From Hemicordylus capensis (taxonomy: Eukaryota > Chordata > Lepidosauria > Squamata > Cordylidae): DNA of 64,000 bases. A program made the translations under genes and the position numbers. The stretch covers positions 398,770,898 to 398,834,897 of the forward strand of contig NC_069657.1 of assembly GCF_027244095.1 (NCBI RefSeq), given 5' to 3'. Numbering within the stretch: the first letter of the stretch is position 1; each line of letters opens with the position of its first letter. Below are positions 34,401 through 45,279 of this stretch, in pieces. The notes below the pieces were generated by a model, which was given only the letters and a program-made list of their open reading frames with translations, ran no database searches and was not told where the DNA came from.

Positions 34401-37400
34401 ACTACTACACCACGCTGTTAAACTGTTATGTTTAGGCAGTTCTTTATCATTTAACCTCCCCCTCCCTATACACTAAATTAAAACTATTGTTTGCCCTTTT
34501 CAGTTTGAAGCCTACTATGGGAAGAACACAAGCAGATTTGGAAAGATAAGCAAGCCTTTGCTTATTTTGATGGGCTGGTTTCTCTTTAAAGGGAGAAGTC
34601 CCAGTGTGTATGTCTGAGTGTGTTTTTGCCAGGGCTTGCTTTGGGGGCTCTGTGGCATTTAGTTGTTGTTTTTCTCTTGCCTGGAAAGGGACAGAGGGAG
34701 GAGTCAGCCTGGGCTATAGTGAGTCACATCTGGTGGGAGGGGCCACATTCCTGTTTCAGTTTGAAGCCTACTCTCTGTTTAAGAGGTGATGGCCAGAGAT
34801 CTTAGCAAACAGGGTCCTTGGAGTTTAGCGAGGAATGTGCAGGAGAGCCTGAAACGAGTCTCCTTGATCACAAGGAGCCCAGTGGGAAAAGAGAGTAAGC
34901 ACTACTCCTTCATATTCTTGGGAAAGGAAGTTTTGGCAGTCTTGGAAAAAACTGATTCTCTAGACCCATTTCAAACTGGCTTTAGAGCTGGCTATGGGGT
35001 TGAGACAGCCTTGGTCGACCTGATGGGTGACTTTTACCAGGGAATCGACAGAGGGGGTGTGACTCTGCTGGTTCTTCTGGATCTCTCGGCGGCATTTGAT
35101 GCCATCGACCATGGTATCCTTCTGGATTGCCTGGGGGAGTTGGGGATAGGGGGCACTGCCTGCAGTGGTTCTACTCCTATCTCTCAGGTTGATTCCAGAT
35201 GGTGGAGCTTGGTGACAGTTGCTCCTCAAAACAGGAGCTGTTATATGGAGTCACTCAGGGCTCTATTCTGTCACCAGTGCTTTTCAATATCTACATGAAA
35301 CTGCTGGGTGAGGTCATCAGGAGGTTTGGTGCTGGATGTTATCAGTATGCGGATTACACCCAAATCTACTTCTCCTTTTCATTTTCAGGAAATGGCACTC
35401 ATTCTCTAAATGCCTGCCTACAGGCAGTAATGGGCTGGATGAGGGATAACAAATTGAATCTGAATCCAACCAAGAGGTGCTCATTGTGGGGGCTCAGAAT
35501 CTGAGGGGTGTGTTAGATCTTCCTGTGCTGGATGGGGTTACACTCCCCCAGAAGGAGCAGGTGTGCAGTTTGGGAATACTCCTGGACATAGGCCTCACCC
35601 TGGAATCTCAGGTGGAGGCCATGGCCAGGAGTGCATTCTGTCAGCTTCGGCTGATTCAACAGCTGTGCCCATTCCTTGAAGAGGATGACCTCAAAACAGT
35701 GGTGCATCAGCTGGTAATCTCCCGGCTTGACTCTTGCAATGTGCTCTACGTGGGGCTGCTTTTGTATGTAGTCCAGAAACTTCAGTTAGTACAGAATGCG
35801 GCAGCCAGATTGGTCTCTGGGGCAACCCAGAAAGACCATATTTTGTCTGTTTTGAAACAGTTTACACTGGCTGCCGGTATATTTCCGGGCAAAATACAAA
35901 GTGCTGGTTATTACCTTTAAAGCCCTGAACTGCTTGGGTCTGAGTTATCTTAGAGAGTGCCTTCTGATCCCCGCCGCACGTTAAGGTCATCTGAGGAGAT
36001 CCGTCTCCAGTTACCACCAGTTCGTTAGATGGCGACTTGAGGCAGGCCTTCTCTGTAGCTGCTCCTGGGCTGTGGAATGCACTCCCAGCACAAATCCTTA
36101 ATCTGAATTCTTTATTGACCTTCAGAAGAGCCCTTAAAACCTATCTGTTTGGCCTGGCCTTCCAGGGTTTTTAATTAGTTTTAATTGTTTTAATGCTATA
36201 ACCTGCTTTCAGGGTTTTTTTTAAATTATTCTGATTGTTTAATTGTTTTTTATGATGTTCTTAATTGTTAATTGATGTTTTACATTGTTTCTATTTCTGT
36301 TTTAACTGTTATTGGTTTTAATGGTTTTGTTTTAATTGTAAATTGCTCCAAGCCATTTCGGAAGGGCGGTATAAAAATCAAATAAATAAACTAACTAAAT
36401 AAATAAATAAAATAAACTCTTAAATAGCTAACCAGTACAGCAAAGACCTAACTTTCTAATAAACTATCTCCAATTACTCTAAATAGCACCAACAAAACTA
36501 GTTATGAAGATAGAAAGCCAGCAGGGGAAGGGGCACTTACCAGTGAATTGCACAGAGCATGTATGACTATTTACTCCATGGGCAGAAGTCATGGGAGTGT
36601 GTTCGATGCAAGGAGCTTCTGGCTCTCAGGGAACAAGTTTGTTCCCTCGAGACGAAGGTGGCAGATCTGGAGAAGCTCAGAGAGGTATGTGGATGAGACC
36701 TTAAGGGACATGGTAGGGACATCCCACTCCAAGGCTGATAGCTCCTCTGATGTTGGGGAGAATGAAGGTCTTGGGGACGAGGACATCAGTCTGAAGAAGA
36801 GGGAAATGCTCCTCTAGAAGGGACCACTTCCGTGGATGATGAGCCCATATCCTCTCGCATGGGGGATACCCCTCGGGGTGGGGGGGTGGGGCCTCCTTAT
36901 AGTGGATGATACAGTCATTACAGGTATAGAGAGATGGGTCTGTGACCTCCATGGAGAAAGCACGGTAACTAGCCTGCCTGGTGTGAAGGTTGTGGACATC
37001 ACGCAGTGTCTACATAGGCTGTTAGGCAGTGCTGTACAGGAGCCAGCTGTTGTGCACCTCGGCACCAACAATGTTGAGAAATGTAGTCGGGAGGTCCTGG
37101 AAGCCCAATTTAGGCTGATAGGTAGCATATTGAAGTCCAGGACCCCCAAGGTACCATTCTCAGAAATGCTACCTGTTCCACGAGCAGAGTCAGCAAGAAA
37201 GGCAGAAAGCTTGTGCTAGCAGGTCAAAGAGATTAAAGAGCCAAAAGAAAGATAGCACATACCAGGTAAGAGATTCAGTGTATAGGTGTTTATATGCCAA
37301 TGCCAGAAGCTTCCAAGCCAAGATGGGTGAGCTGATGTGCTTGGTTGCTAACAAAAAAATATATAGTGGGCATAACAGAAACATGGTGGAATGGCAAGAA

Positions 37401-40400
37401 CCAGTGGGACACGGTTATCCCTGAATATAAACTCTATAGAAATGACAGGGAGGGGCGACTTAGAGGTGGTGTAGCACTGTATGTTAAAGAAGCGATAGAA
37501 TTTAACAAGCTAGAAAACTTCGGAAGACCTGAGTACTCCACAGAAACCCTGTGGGTGACAATACAAGGCCTGAAAGGAAATGTGCTACTGGGGATGTGCT
37601 ATCACCTTTGGGATCAAAATGCTAATAATGATTGGGAGTTGCAGAAGGAAATCAGAGAGGTGTCAAGGAGAGAGGGGGCAGTAATAATGGGTGACTTCAA
37701 TTACTCACACATAGACTGGGTAAATTCACAGTCAGATAATGACAAAGAGGTCAAATGTCTAGATACACTGAATGACTGTGCCCTAGAACAGCTGGTCATG
37801 GAACCAACCAGAGAGAAGGCGACCTTGAACTTAATCTAGTATGTGATGTCAGTGTCATAGACCCTTTAGGGAACAGTGACCATAGTGTGATGCAATTCAG
37901 CATACATGTGGGGAGAGAATCACCAAGGAAGTCTAACACATTGAATTTCAGAAGAGGAAACTTCTCTCAAATGAGTTTAGTAAAAAGAAAACTGAACTGG
38001 AAAATCAAGAGTCACTTCACTCCAGAATGCATGGAGTTTACTCAAAACTAGAAGCCCATTTAGAATGTATACCAAAAAAGGAGGAAAGGTACCACCAAGA
38101 CTGAGAGGATGCCAGCATGGCTAACAGGTAAAATCGAGAAAGCTATAAATGAGAAGAAGACTTCCTTCAAAAATTGGAAGGCCTGCCCAAATGAAGAGAA
38201 CAGAAAGGGACACAAACTATGGCAAAAGAAATGCAAGGTGACAATAAGGGAGGCAAAAATAGAATTTGAGGAACATTTAGCTAGAAGCATCAAGGGGAAT
38301 AACAAAAACTTCTTTAAATACATCAGATGCAGAAAACCATTTGAATTAAATGGTTTTAATTCAAAACGATTTGAATTAATGGTTCAAAATGTCAGGGAGG
38401 CATTTGAACCATTAGACAATGAGGTAGTGAAAGGGATTATTAAAGAGGATAAGGAGGTTGCAGAGCAGCCAAATGAGTTCTTTGCATCTGCCTTCACAGC
38501 AGAGGATACTGAGCATATACCTGTTCCTGAACCAGGCTTCTCGGGGACAGAGGCTAAAAAACTGAGTTAGATAGAGGTGACAAGAGATTACATTCTAAAC
38601 TGTGGAAAAATTAAAGACTAGCAAATCACCAGGGCCAGATGGCATCCACCCAAGAGTCCTCAAAGAACTCAAATGTGAAATTGCTGACATCCTTGCAGAT
38701 ATATATAACTTATTCCTACAGTCAGGCTCTCTACCAGAGGACTGGAATGTAGCCAATGTAAAACCAGTTTTCGAAAAGGGATCCAGAGGCTATCCAGGAA
38801 ATTACAGGCTGGTTAGCTTAATGTCTATTCTGGGCAAATTGATGGAAAGTATTCTCAAGGATAAAATTGTAAAGCACATAGAAGAATAGGCCTTGCTGCT
38901 GCTTCTTTCACATGGCTTCTGCAAAGATCAATCTTGCCTCACAACCCTTTTGGAGTTCTTTGAAAGTGTCAACAGGTATGCAGATAAAGGTGATCCAATT
39001 GACAGTATACCTGGACTTCCAAAAGGCTTTCGACAAAGTTCCTCATCAGACTCCTAAGAAAACTTAGTCATGGGATAAGGGTACAAGTACATGTGTGAAT
39101 TGGTAACTGGTTAAAAGAGGGAAGGTATAAATTGACAGTTCTTTAAGCAAAGGGAAGTAAGAAGTGGAGTCTCCTGGGGAGCTATATTGGGACTGTATAA
39201 ATGATCAAGAAGTAGGGGTAAGCAGTGAGGTGGCCAAATTTGCAGATGACACCAAACTTTTTAGGGTAGTGAAATCCAAAACATTGTGAGGAGCTCCAAA
39301 AGGATCTCTCCAAACTGGGGGAGTGGGCGACAAAATGGCAAATGCGGTTCAGTGTTGGCAAGTGTGAAGTGATACATATTGGGGCAAAAAAAACCCCAAC
39401 TTCATATATATGCTGATGGGATCTGAGCTGTCAGTGACTGACCAGGAGAGGGGTCTTGGGGTCGTGGTGGACAGCTCATTGAAAGTGTCAACTCAATATG
39501 CAGCAGCTGTGAAAAAGACCAATTCCATGTTAGGGATAATTAGGAAGGGGATTGAAAATAAAACTGCTAATATTATCATGCCCTTATATAAAACTTGGAG
39601 TACTGCATATAATTCTGACCACCATACCTAAAAAACGACATTGTATAACTGGAAAAGGTGCAGAAGAGGGCAACCAAGATGATCAGGGGCCTAGAGCACT
39701 TTCCTTATGAGGCAAGGCTACAAAACCTGGGGCTTTTTAGTTTAGAAAAAAGACGACTGCAGGGAGACATGATTGAGATCTATAAAATCATGCATGGTGT
39801 GGAGAAAGTGAATAGAGAGAATTCTTTCTCCTCGCATAATACTAGGACCAGAGATCATCCCATGAAATTCATTGCCAAGAAATGTAGGACCAACGAAAGG
39901 ATGTACTTTTTTACACAACACATAATCAACTTGTGGAATTCTCTGCCACAAGATGTGGTGACAGCCAACAACCTGGATGGCTTTAAGAGAGGTTTGGATA
40001 ACTTCATGGAGAAGAGGTCTATTGACAGCTACTAGTCTGAAGACAATAGGCCACCTCCAGCCTCTGAGGCAGGGTGCCTCTGAATACCAGTTGCAGGGAA
40101 GTAACAGCAGGAGATGGCATGCCCTCAGCTCTTGGCTGTAGACTTCCCAGTGGCACCTGGTAGGCCACTGTGAAACGAACACTATAGTGTACTAGATGGG
40201 TCTTGGGCCTGATACAGCAGGGCTATTCTTATCCTTCGCAGAATGGATGCATTCTGGAAGATTCCTCTCCCCATTCATCTCTCCCCACCCCCACTTCGAT
40301 GTTTTCTTACACATTTACAGACTGTAAGCCTATTTCCTCACCATTTAATATCATTTTTTATTGGATAAAGTATGTGTTTGTTTTTCTTATGCCTTTATAA

Positions 40401-40793
40401 AAGACACCATGACCATTGTATGAATAACCCAGTTAGCTTTTATTGATCTTCTTTCCCCAGGATTCCAGTCAAAGAACAGAAAGACCCAAGGCCCAAGCCA
40501 CTGCATCCCCTCTACCATGGTGGACCCACTACTTTTTTATGAATGTGACTTTCCTCAAGTTTCTTCTCTGGCTCGTCTTACTGGGACTGTTTGTGGAACT
40601 AGAATTTGGTTTGCCTTATTTTGTCCTGTCTATGTTTTACTGGATCTATATAGGAACTCGTGGCCCTGGAGAAAAAAAGAATGGAGAAAGAAGTGCTTAT
40701 TCTGTATTTAACCCAGGTTGTGAAGCTATCCAAGGAACACTCACAGCAGAACAGTTTGAGAGGGAATTACAGTATCGGCCCTTAACTGATTGA
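31126..40793 (+). CDS. SAYSD1: SAYSD1, SAYSvFN-domain protein, complete in two coding exons
   Basis: Coding exons are 31126-31275 (residues 1-50) and 40461-40793 (residues 51-160, TGA stop). Both ends are phase 0; the acceptor is ATCTTCTTTCCCCAG. The start MEQRLAEFRAARRRA matches the family N-terminus. A hydrophobic segment (about 81-114, LLWLVLLGLFVELEFGLPYF) is followed by the diagnostic motif SAYSVFNPGCEAIQGTLTAE at 128-147. Human SAYSD1, from memory, is 183 aa; the difference lies in the variable linker after residue 15. The family protein sits in the ER membrane and acts in translocation-associated quality control, recognising UFM1-modified ribosomes at jammed translocons. The donor is GAG|GTGGGT; a stronger-looking GTGAGC 4 nt downstream would break the frame. 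The true intron shows this is not a retrocopy. Confidence 0.96.
31480..32125. other. SAYSD1 intron start, nothing firmly recognised
   Basis: Moderately GC-rich, then an old retroposon-like piece around 31784-31870 (CAAGACAGCTTACAAGG). No gene. Confidence 0.4.
32128..33106 (-). mobile_element. tRNA-derived SINE split by a Tc1/mariner element
   Basis: The left part (32128-32233) gives the 3' half, with CATGTGAAGTAGGTTAGAC. The right part (33012-33106) gives the 5' half, with GATTTGAACCCAGG as B box. They are continuous once the Tc1 element and one TA are removed. Confidence 0.8.
32236..33009 (-). mobile_element. Tc1/mariner DNA transposon with long TIRs, internally deleted
   Basis: 774 bp. 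Both ends read CAGGTGAAACTCGGAAAATT inward, with inverted repeats of about 240-250 bp that differ at only a few positions by eye. Flanked by TA on each side (32234-32235 and 33010-33011). Between the TIRs the minus strand holds the C-terminal part of a Tc1 transposase (DWPANSPDL near 32725), with a frameshift right after it and the rest of the gene deleted. Confidence 0.93.
33543..33745 (-). mobile_element. L2-tailed short retroposon
   Basis: The complement reads CCAGCACAGTACTTCCAGTG, TAGATTGTGAGCCCTTTGG, CCATTTTTGGAAGGGCGG, then AATAAATAAATAAA. The last 60 bp match the L2 3' end at 36340-36400. Truncated before the constant head. Confidence 0.75.
34191..34418 (-). mobile_element. tRNA-derived SINE (GAGCCAG type)
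   Basis: The complement has TAGTTAGATGGACTAGGACC, GAGTTCAAATCCCCATTC and CTGGGTGACTCCGGGCC, ending in ATAATAATAATAA. Nearly complete. Confidence 0.85.
34500..40232 (+). mobile_element. CR1 LINE, near full length, interrupted by an L2
   Basis: 5' UTR at about 34500-34890 (CAGTTTGAAGCCTACTC twice) and from 36417. ORF1 with an esterase-like region (VVHLGTNNVEKCSREVL) at about 36550-37220; endonuclease (GITETWWNGKNQW, GAVIMGDFNY, SHIDW) at about 37350-37840; RT start (SPGPDGIHPRVLKELKCEIA) at 38630; catalytic FADDTKLF near 39240; C-terminus WNSLPQDVVTANNLDGFKRG at about 39930; 3' UTR to about 40232. Several frameshifts and stops (for example TAG after PTREKATLNLI near 37838). It sits in the SAYSD1 intron in the sense direction. 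Confidence 0.9.
34895..36416 (+). mobile_element. L2 LINE, 5'-truncated, copy 2, inside the CR1
   Basis: Encodes LDPFQTGFRAGYGVETALVD, LLVLLDLSAAFDAIDHGILL, TQGSILSPVLFNIYM, then CYQYADYTQIYF, where the RT catalytic box YADD has become YADY. This is followed by QVEAMARSAFCQLRLIQQLC, VVHQLVISRLDSCNVLYVGL and the tail GGAAGGGCGGTATAAAAATC with AAATAAATAAAT. At least two frameshifts (about 35160 and 35475). Confidence 0.9.
40461..40793 (+). CDS. SAYSD1: SAYSD1 coding exon 2 (residues 51-160)
   Basis: Begins GATTCCAGTCAAAG after a pyrimidine-rich acceptor and holds the membrane segment and the whole SAYSvFN domain. It is fully open and ends at TGA 40791-40793. A CR1 LINE ends only about 230 bp upstream in the intron. 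Confidence 0.96.
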   Translation, partial: DSSQRTERPKAQATASPLPWWTHYFFMNVTFLKFLLWLVLLGLFVELEFGLPYFVLSMFYWIYIGTRGPGEKKNGERSAYSVFNPGCEAIQGTLTAEQFERELQYRPLTD

Positions 40794-41235
40794 TTATGGG
40801 TGTCAGTGAATGGTATTGTATTACACACACACAAACACACCTTGTCCATAAATACTGTGAACAGGCCTGTCTTTTTTTTACATAGAATTTAAAATGGCAT
40901 TTTTCACCTTTTAAGCAATGCCTCAATATTGTAATCAGGTGTCTAACTGCTGTTCGTTTTATACACCACCAAAGAATTATAGTGAAAAAATTGATGCATA
41001 AATGCTGATTCAAGCATACAACTTTTTTGTGATTGGATGTTCCCATAGTAAACCAAAACTTACTATGCATACGCCAGCAGCACCTGCACAAAGCGAATGG
41101 CCAATATTGTATGTCCATTTTGTCATGGGCATATTTAATGTGATTGGACATCAGATCATGGGGGAAATCATGGGGGGGGCTCTAGATGGGTATGTGAATT
41201 GGAACTAATTCTTGGTGCAGCTGTATACTTCCTGA

Positions 41236-41757
41236 TAGGAGTGTGTATTGAACTGATTCTGGCGATTCGATACATATTCAAACTGGTCTGAGTTGAACTG
41301 GCCCACAGTTCAGTTTGATGGTCGATCAGACCAGTTCTGAACTGGTTTGATTCAGTTTGAGGCGTATGCTCGTAAAAAGGAATCCAGTGAGGATTCCGCT
41401 TTCGAAGCTATGGGGGGAATCCTGTCTAAAATAATTCTAATGGTAGCCGAAACTGGGCTGTGCTGCTGGGTGTGCCGGACTCAATCCAGAGTTGAGAGGA
41501 GCTGCTAGTACCGGTGGTAAGGTGCCCTATTCCCACCCGTGGCACCATTGGAAGTATTTTAAGGCAAGGTTCCCCACCTTTGCTTGAAAAGGGGAATCCT
41601 CACCGGATTCCCCTTTACAAGCATACCCCTTGAACTAAATCGAACCAATTCCATCTGAACTGGAGTCGGTTCAGTCCATATTCTGACCAGTACCTCTTCA
41701 TGGGTGTTCAAGTTCAAACTGGCCCAGTTCAAATTAAACTGGCTCTGCACATCCCTA
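41236..41757. mobile_element. Non-autonomous hAT-type foldback element, copy B
   Basis: Starts TAGGAGTGTGTATTGAAC and ends TCTGCACATCCCTA, flanked by 8-bp duplications CTTCCTGA / CTTCTTGA (one mismatch). The interior again carries GGGGAATCCTCACCGG and its inverse. It probably lies in the SAYSD1 3' UTR. Confidence 0.82.
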
Positions 41758-41766
41758 CTTCTTGAT

Positions 41767-42035
41767 AATAAAGGATATGAAACAGAGGACCCTAGAAATG
41801 ATGTGGTATCTGTATTTGGTAACAAGCTTAACTAGAGACAATGGCAATTCTTGTAAAATTACATCATATGTCATTCTAATGTCATAGTGAAACTGATATG
41901 ACAGTCATGAAACCGTTTTTCCCCTAAAAACCAGAAATCTTGTAACCTTTTTCACACTAGTATATAATACTGAGGGGCTTACTTACAAGATATGAATATT
42001 TATTTAAAAATTTCATATTGTGTCACCCAAATAAA
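41767..42035 (+). other. SAYSD1: Candidate SAYSD1 polyadenylation signals
   Basis: The first AATAAA after the stop codon is at 41767-41772, ten bases beyond the end of a hAT-type MITE. A second is at 42030-42035. I saw no AATAAA between 40794 and 41236, so the 3' UTR probably includes the MITE. Confidence 0.4.
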
Positions 42036-42649
42036 AGATGATAGCTTTTTCTTTAGTAGCTTTTAAGTTATAAATGGGCAAGAGCCGTGTTAACTGGCAA
42101 GAATGTATGGTAGCTTGGCTTTACAATGTCTTTTTTTTCCAAGTCTTACTCATATTTACTAAACTTGGTGCTACTCTATTAACAATAGGGGAGAACAGAT
42201 CAGTGAGTGTGACTTTAAGTAGCACTATGTTGTGACCACCAAGCAGATTTCAACCAAAAAGGAAGAACACTCAAGCTAGAGCTTACCTAGCTTTGTGCCT
42301 TTTTAAGTTGCAAGTGCTTCTTCAGTGTCCAAAAGTGTACTTTGAAACTGAAATACATCTGTTCTGACATTTACTTTATTATAGATTTATAGGCCAGTTT
42401 TCAGCATTGCTGCATCTGGGGCAATGAAGAATCTTTTTTAAAAAGTCAAAACCCCAACAGCAGTATAGAACACAAAATTTTAGCAATGAGCTAAAACTAA
42501 AGAGCTCAGCTACAGATTAAAAAGCTTGAGAAAATAAAATGTCTTGCCTGGCAGTTATCAAGTGAGCAATGTGGTGGTTGTGAAGGAGCAAAGGGATTAA
42601 AAATGGCTTTTACCCCTTTGGACAAGATTTATTTATTTTTAAATAGGAC

Positions 42650-44765
42650 AAGATTTTTTTTTAATTGAACCAACAAACTAACAGAGCATACAGTACGTTA
42701 CCAAAACACAATTATATACAAAGAGGTTGTTTGTACATCATATTTCTACAAAAACAGGATTTGGTAACCCACAGCGCTATAAAGTATATGCAGGCAGTAC
42801 TGTAACTCGGGGCGGGGGGGGCGGGATTACAAGGCACATCAGGTAATCGGGGGGGTTACGTCCAACGTCCACTTCCACAATTTGTCCCAATGCTGTTTAG
42901 AAGAGATACACTTGTCTTTTTGCACATAACCATACAAACTTTTCCAGAAGAGATTTACTGTCTCATTTGCGTGAACCTCTTGGTCGCGTCTTCCCTCCCT
43001 ATTCCTATGCAGGAGCATTGCATAAATGACATACAGGTTACTAACCCGATTATGAGAAGGGGAACGTTCCAATTCCCTAGTATGAGGGCACCCGTTCCGT
43101 CCCGTTTCCTTGAAGGTTTCTTTCTGGGACCTCAAAAAGAGGTTCTATTGTTCAAACCTGAGGTTAGTTCTTCCCAAGTCTGTTTTTCCAAATCAGGCCA
43201 CTCTAACAGCTTGCTTACTCCCTGCCAGAGGCGTAACTAGGGAAAACGGCGCCCGGGGCAAGCACTGAAATGGCGCCCCCCCGCCCCCCAACATACTACA
43301 TTATACTTAGGTTTTTCCTCACAAGTGCCCGCCGCCGTCAAGCCAGGCCACTGACTGGCCACCAGGTGCCAGCAAAGCAATGGGGGGGGGGCGCAGGCGG
43401 CGCAGAAGGGACCGCTCGTGGGGGAGGGGGTGCCGACGCGCTCCCTTGACTGCTGCAGCGCTGCTGCACTGAGCAGGAAACATTTGTATTGACAAAAATT
43501 TTTAAAAAAATTTAAAATATATATTTTTTGTCATGGCGGCGCCCCCCACATGACCAGAAAAGATGGCGCCCGGGGCACGTGCCCCCCCTGCCCCCCCTAT
43601 AGTTACGCCTCTGCTCCCTGCCACACTCTTTTGGCTACCACACATTCTTTTAAGAAATGTGAGTGAGTTTCCCTGAATGTCTTGCCTAGCTCACTAGCTT
43701 TCTGTTTGCAGGTGATTTTAGGACACTCTTGCTTGTTCTCTGGGAGCCATGGCTTAGCCGCATTAAGCGGCGGTACTTGGTATAAACGCCACCTCGTTTC
43801 CCAAGGGACCTATTTCTCCTTAAAGAGAGCAATAGGGTGATCGGGTTTCAACAAGTACTGTGAAGTGTGGTGTTTGTAGCATTTACGTTCTAAATCGGGT
43901 TTTAAAAAACCCACTTCTAAAATCTCTCCATAAATTGTTTTCCTTAGCTGCTTAACTGAGGATCCTTTAAATAGATCCAGTTCAACCTTCTATTTTTTTT
44001 TAGTGTGAATAACAAATCTCTCAAGTAGTCCGGGTGGTCTCTTTTCAATACTTGCGTGATATTGCCATTGAAAGAACCTCTCCCCCCCCCCCAACCCCCA
44101 CGCTATGCCCCATGCTGACTTTCACCAACGTAGAACAAAAAGCGAAACCCAGGTTTTTTGCAGGAGGTTGGACATGTTATGGACATTCACAAAAATCCAG
44201 TTTCCAAAATTGTAGGACATGAATTCAGTTACAAAATAGGGTTGCAGGGCAGGTAGAGCTAGGCCTTCCCACTCAGCCTCCTTAAGTGCTACTGCACGGG
44301 CCAAAGGGAAGGACACCATGTGCCATACTAGATGGAAGACCTGGCTTTCAGCTCTCTAAAGGAGATCGAGCGGAGGAGGGTAGACTACCGCCAGGTTGTG
44401 CACCGGAGGTATCAGGTAAGTCCGGATGTAAACCGCTTTCTGGTACATGGCAAGGCTCCATTTTTTCCACATGGTGATTTTAAGCATTACTTTTTCTTCC
44501 CAATCTGTCCAATTTCCCCCCCAGATTTTTTCCTTAATCCCATATTCAGTCCCCAAAATATTTACTGTATGTACCCACTTCAGTTTGGACTCTGTGGCCC
44601 CTTTGCTTTTACATTCAGAGATGGGTAGGCATGAGAGTTGCTTGCATTCAGGGTTCATTTTAACAAATACACTTTTGTCAGCATTTAATTCTGAGCCCGA
44701 GATCTTGCCATATTCCCAGAAGAGGTCCAGTATAACAGAGATACCCCTTAGGGCCTGCCAGGTCT
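42650..44765 (-). mobile_element. Tx1/L1-like LINE, 3' half, copy 2
   Basis: Minus strand: WEEKVMLKITMWKKWSLAMY and VHNLAVVYPPPLDLL (the thumb region of Tx1/L1-type RT), then a Cys/His segment HSHFLKECVVAKRVWQ, then IYAMLLHRNREGRRDQEV and LYGYVQKDKCISSKQHWD. The 3' end is a T-run on the plus strand near 42656. It is 5'-truncated near 44765 and interrupted by a hAT MITE at 43226. The clade call is from motif style only. Confidence 0.72.
43226..43613. mobile_element. hAT-type MITE inside the Tx1-like LINE
   Basis: 388 bp. TIRs are CAGAGGCGTAACTA at both ends, extended imperfectly through GGCGCCCGGGGC. An exact 8-bp target duplication CTCCCTGC lies at 43218-43225 and 43614-43621. GC-rich, non-coding. 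Confidence 0.93.
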
Positions 44766-44767
44766 CT

Positions 44768-44955
44768 TAGCTCCCCTTTTTCTTTTGTCTTTTTAATGGT
44801 GTTTTTTGGTGTTATAGTTTTTGTTTAAATGATTTTAAGATTTGTGATTTTAATGGAATTTTTATGGAAAAGTTAACGTTATTAACTTTTGTAACCTGCC
44901 TTGGGATGCTTTATGAAAGGCAATATAAAAATTGAATAATAAAATAAAGAATTGG
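44768..44955 (+). mobile_element. L2-type 3' tail fragment
   Basis: TTTTAATGGTGTTTTTTGG...TTTTGTAACCTGCCTTGGG...AAAGGCAATATAAAAATTG followed by AATAATAAAATAAA. Confidence 0.6.
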
Positions 44956-45010
44956 TAACCATATTGTTGGTAGACAGGAGAATGTGAGGTTGAAAGCTGA
45001 AGTAAGGAAT

Positions 45011-45044
45011 CCAGTCTACAATGCAAGCATGCATTGTAGACTGG
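45011..45044. repeat. Perfect 15-bp-arm hairpin
   Basis: CCAGTCTACAATGCA, loop AGCA, then TGCATTGTAGACTGG. No flanking tract of Ts or coding context explains it. Confidence 0.9.
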
Positions 45045-45279
45045 GAGAAGTATGTTATCTATGCAGTTAGCCTTCCAACATTACTTCACACCAAACTGAA
45101 ACTCATTCCTTATAAGTGTGAGATCTAAACACTGCAAGGTCAAAAAATAAGCAGATGAAAAATATGTAGCTATTGAAGTATTGCTTATCACTTTCCCAAA
45201 AGCCAATAATTTTGTTGAGAGAGATGAAAAACGTTAATCCCTGATTAAATTGAACTTCATTTGTTTTTCAAATGTTTTT

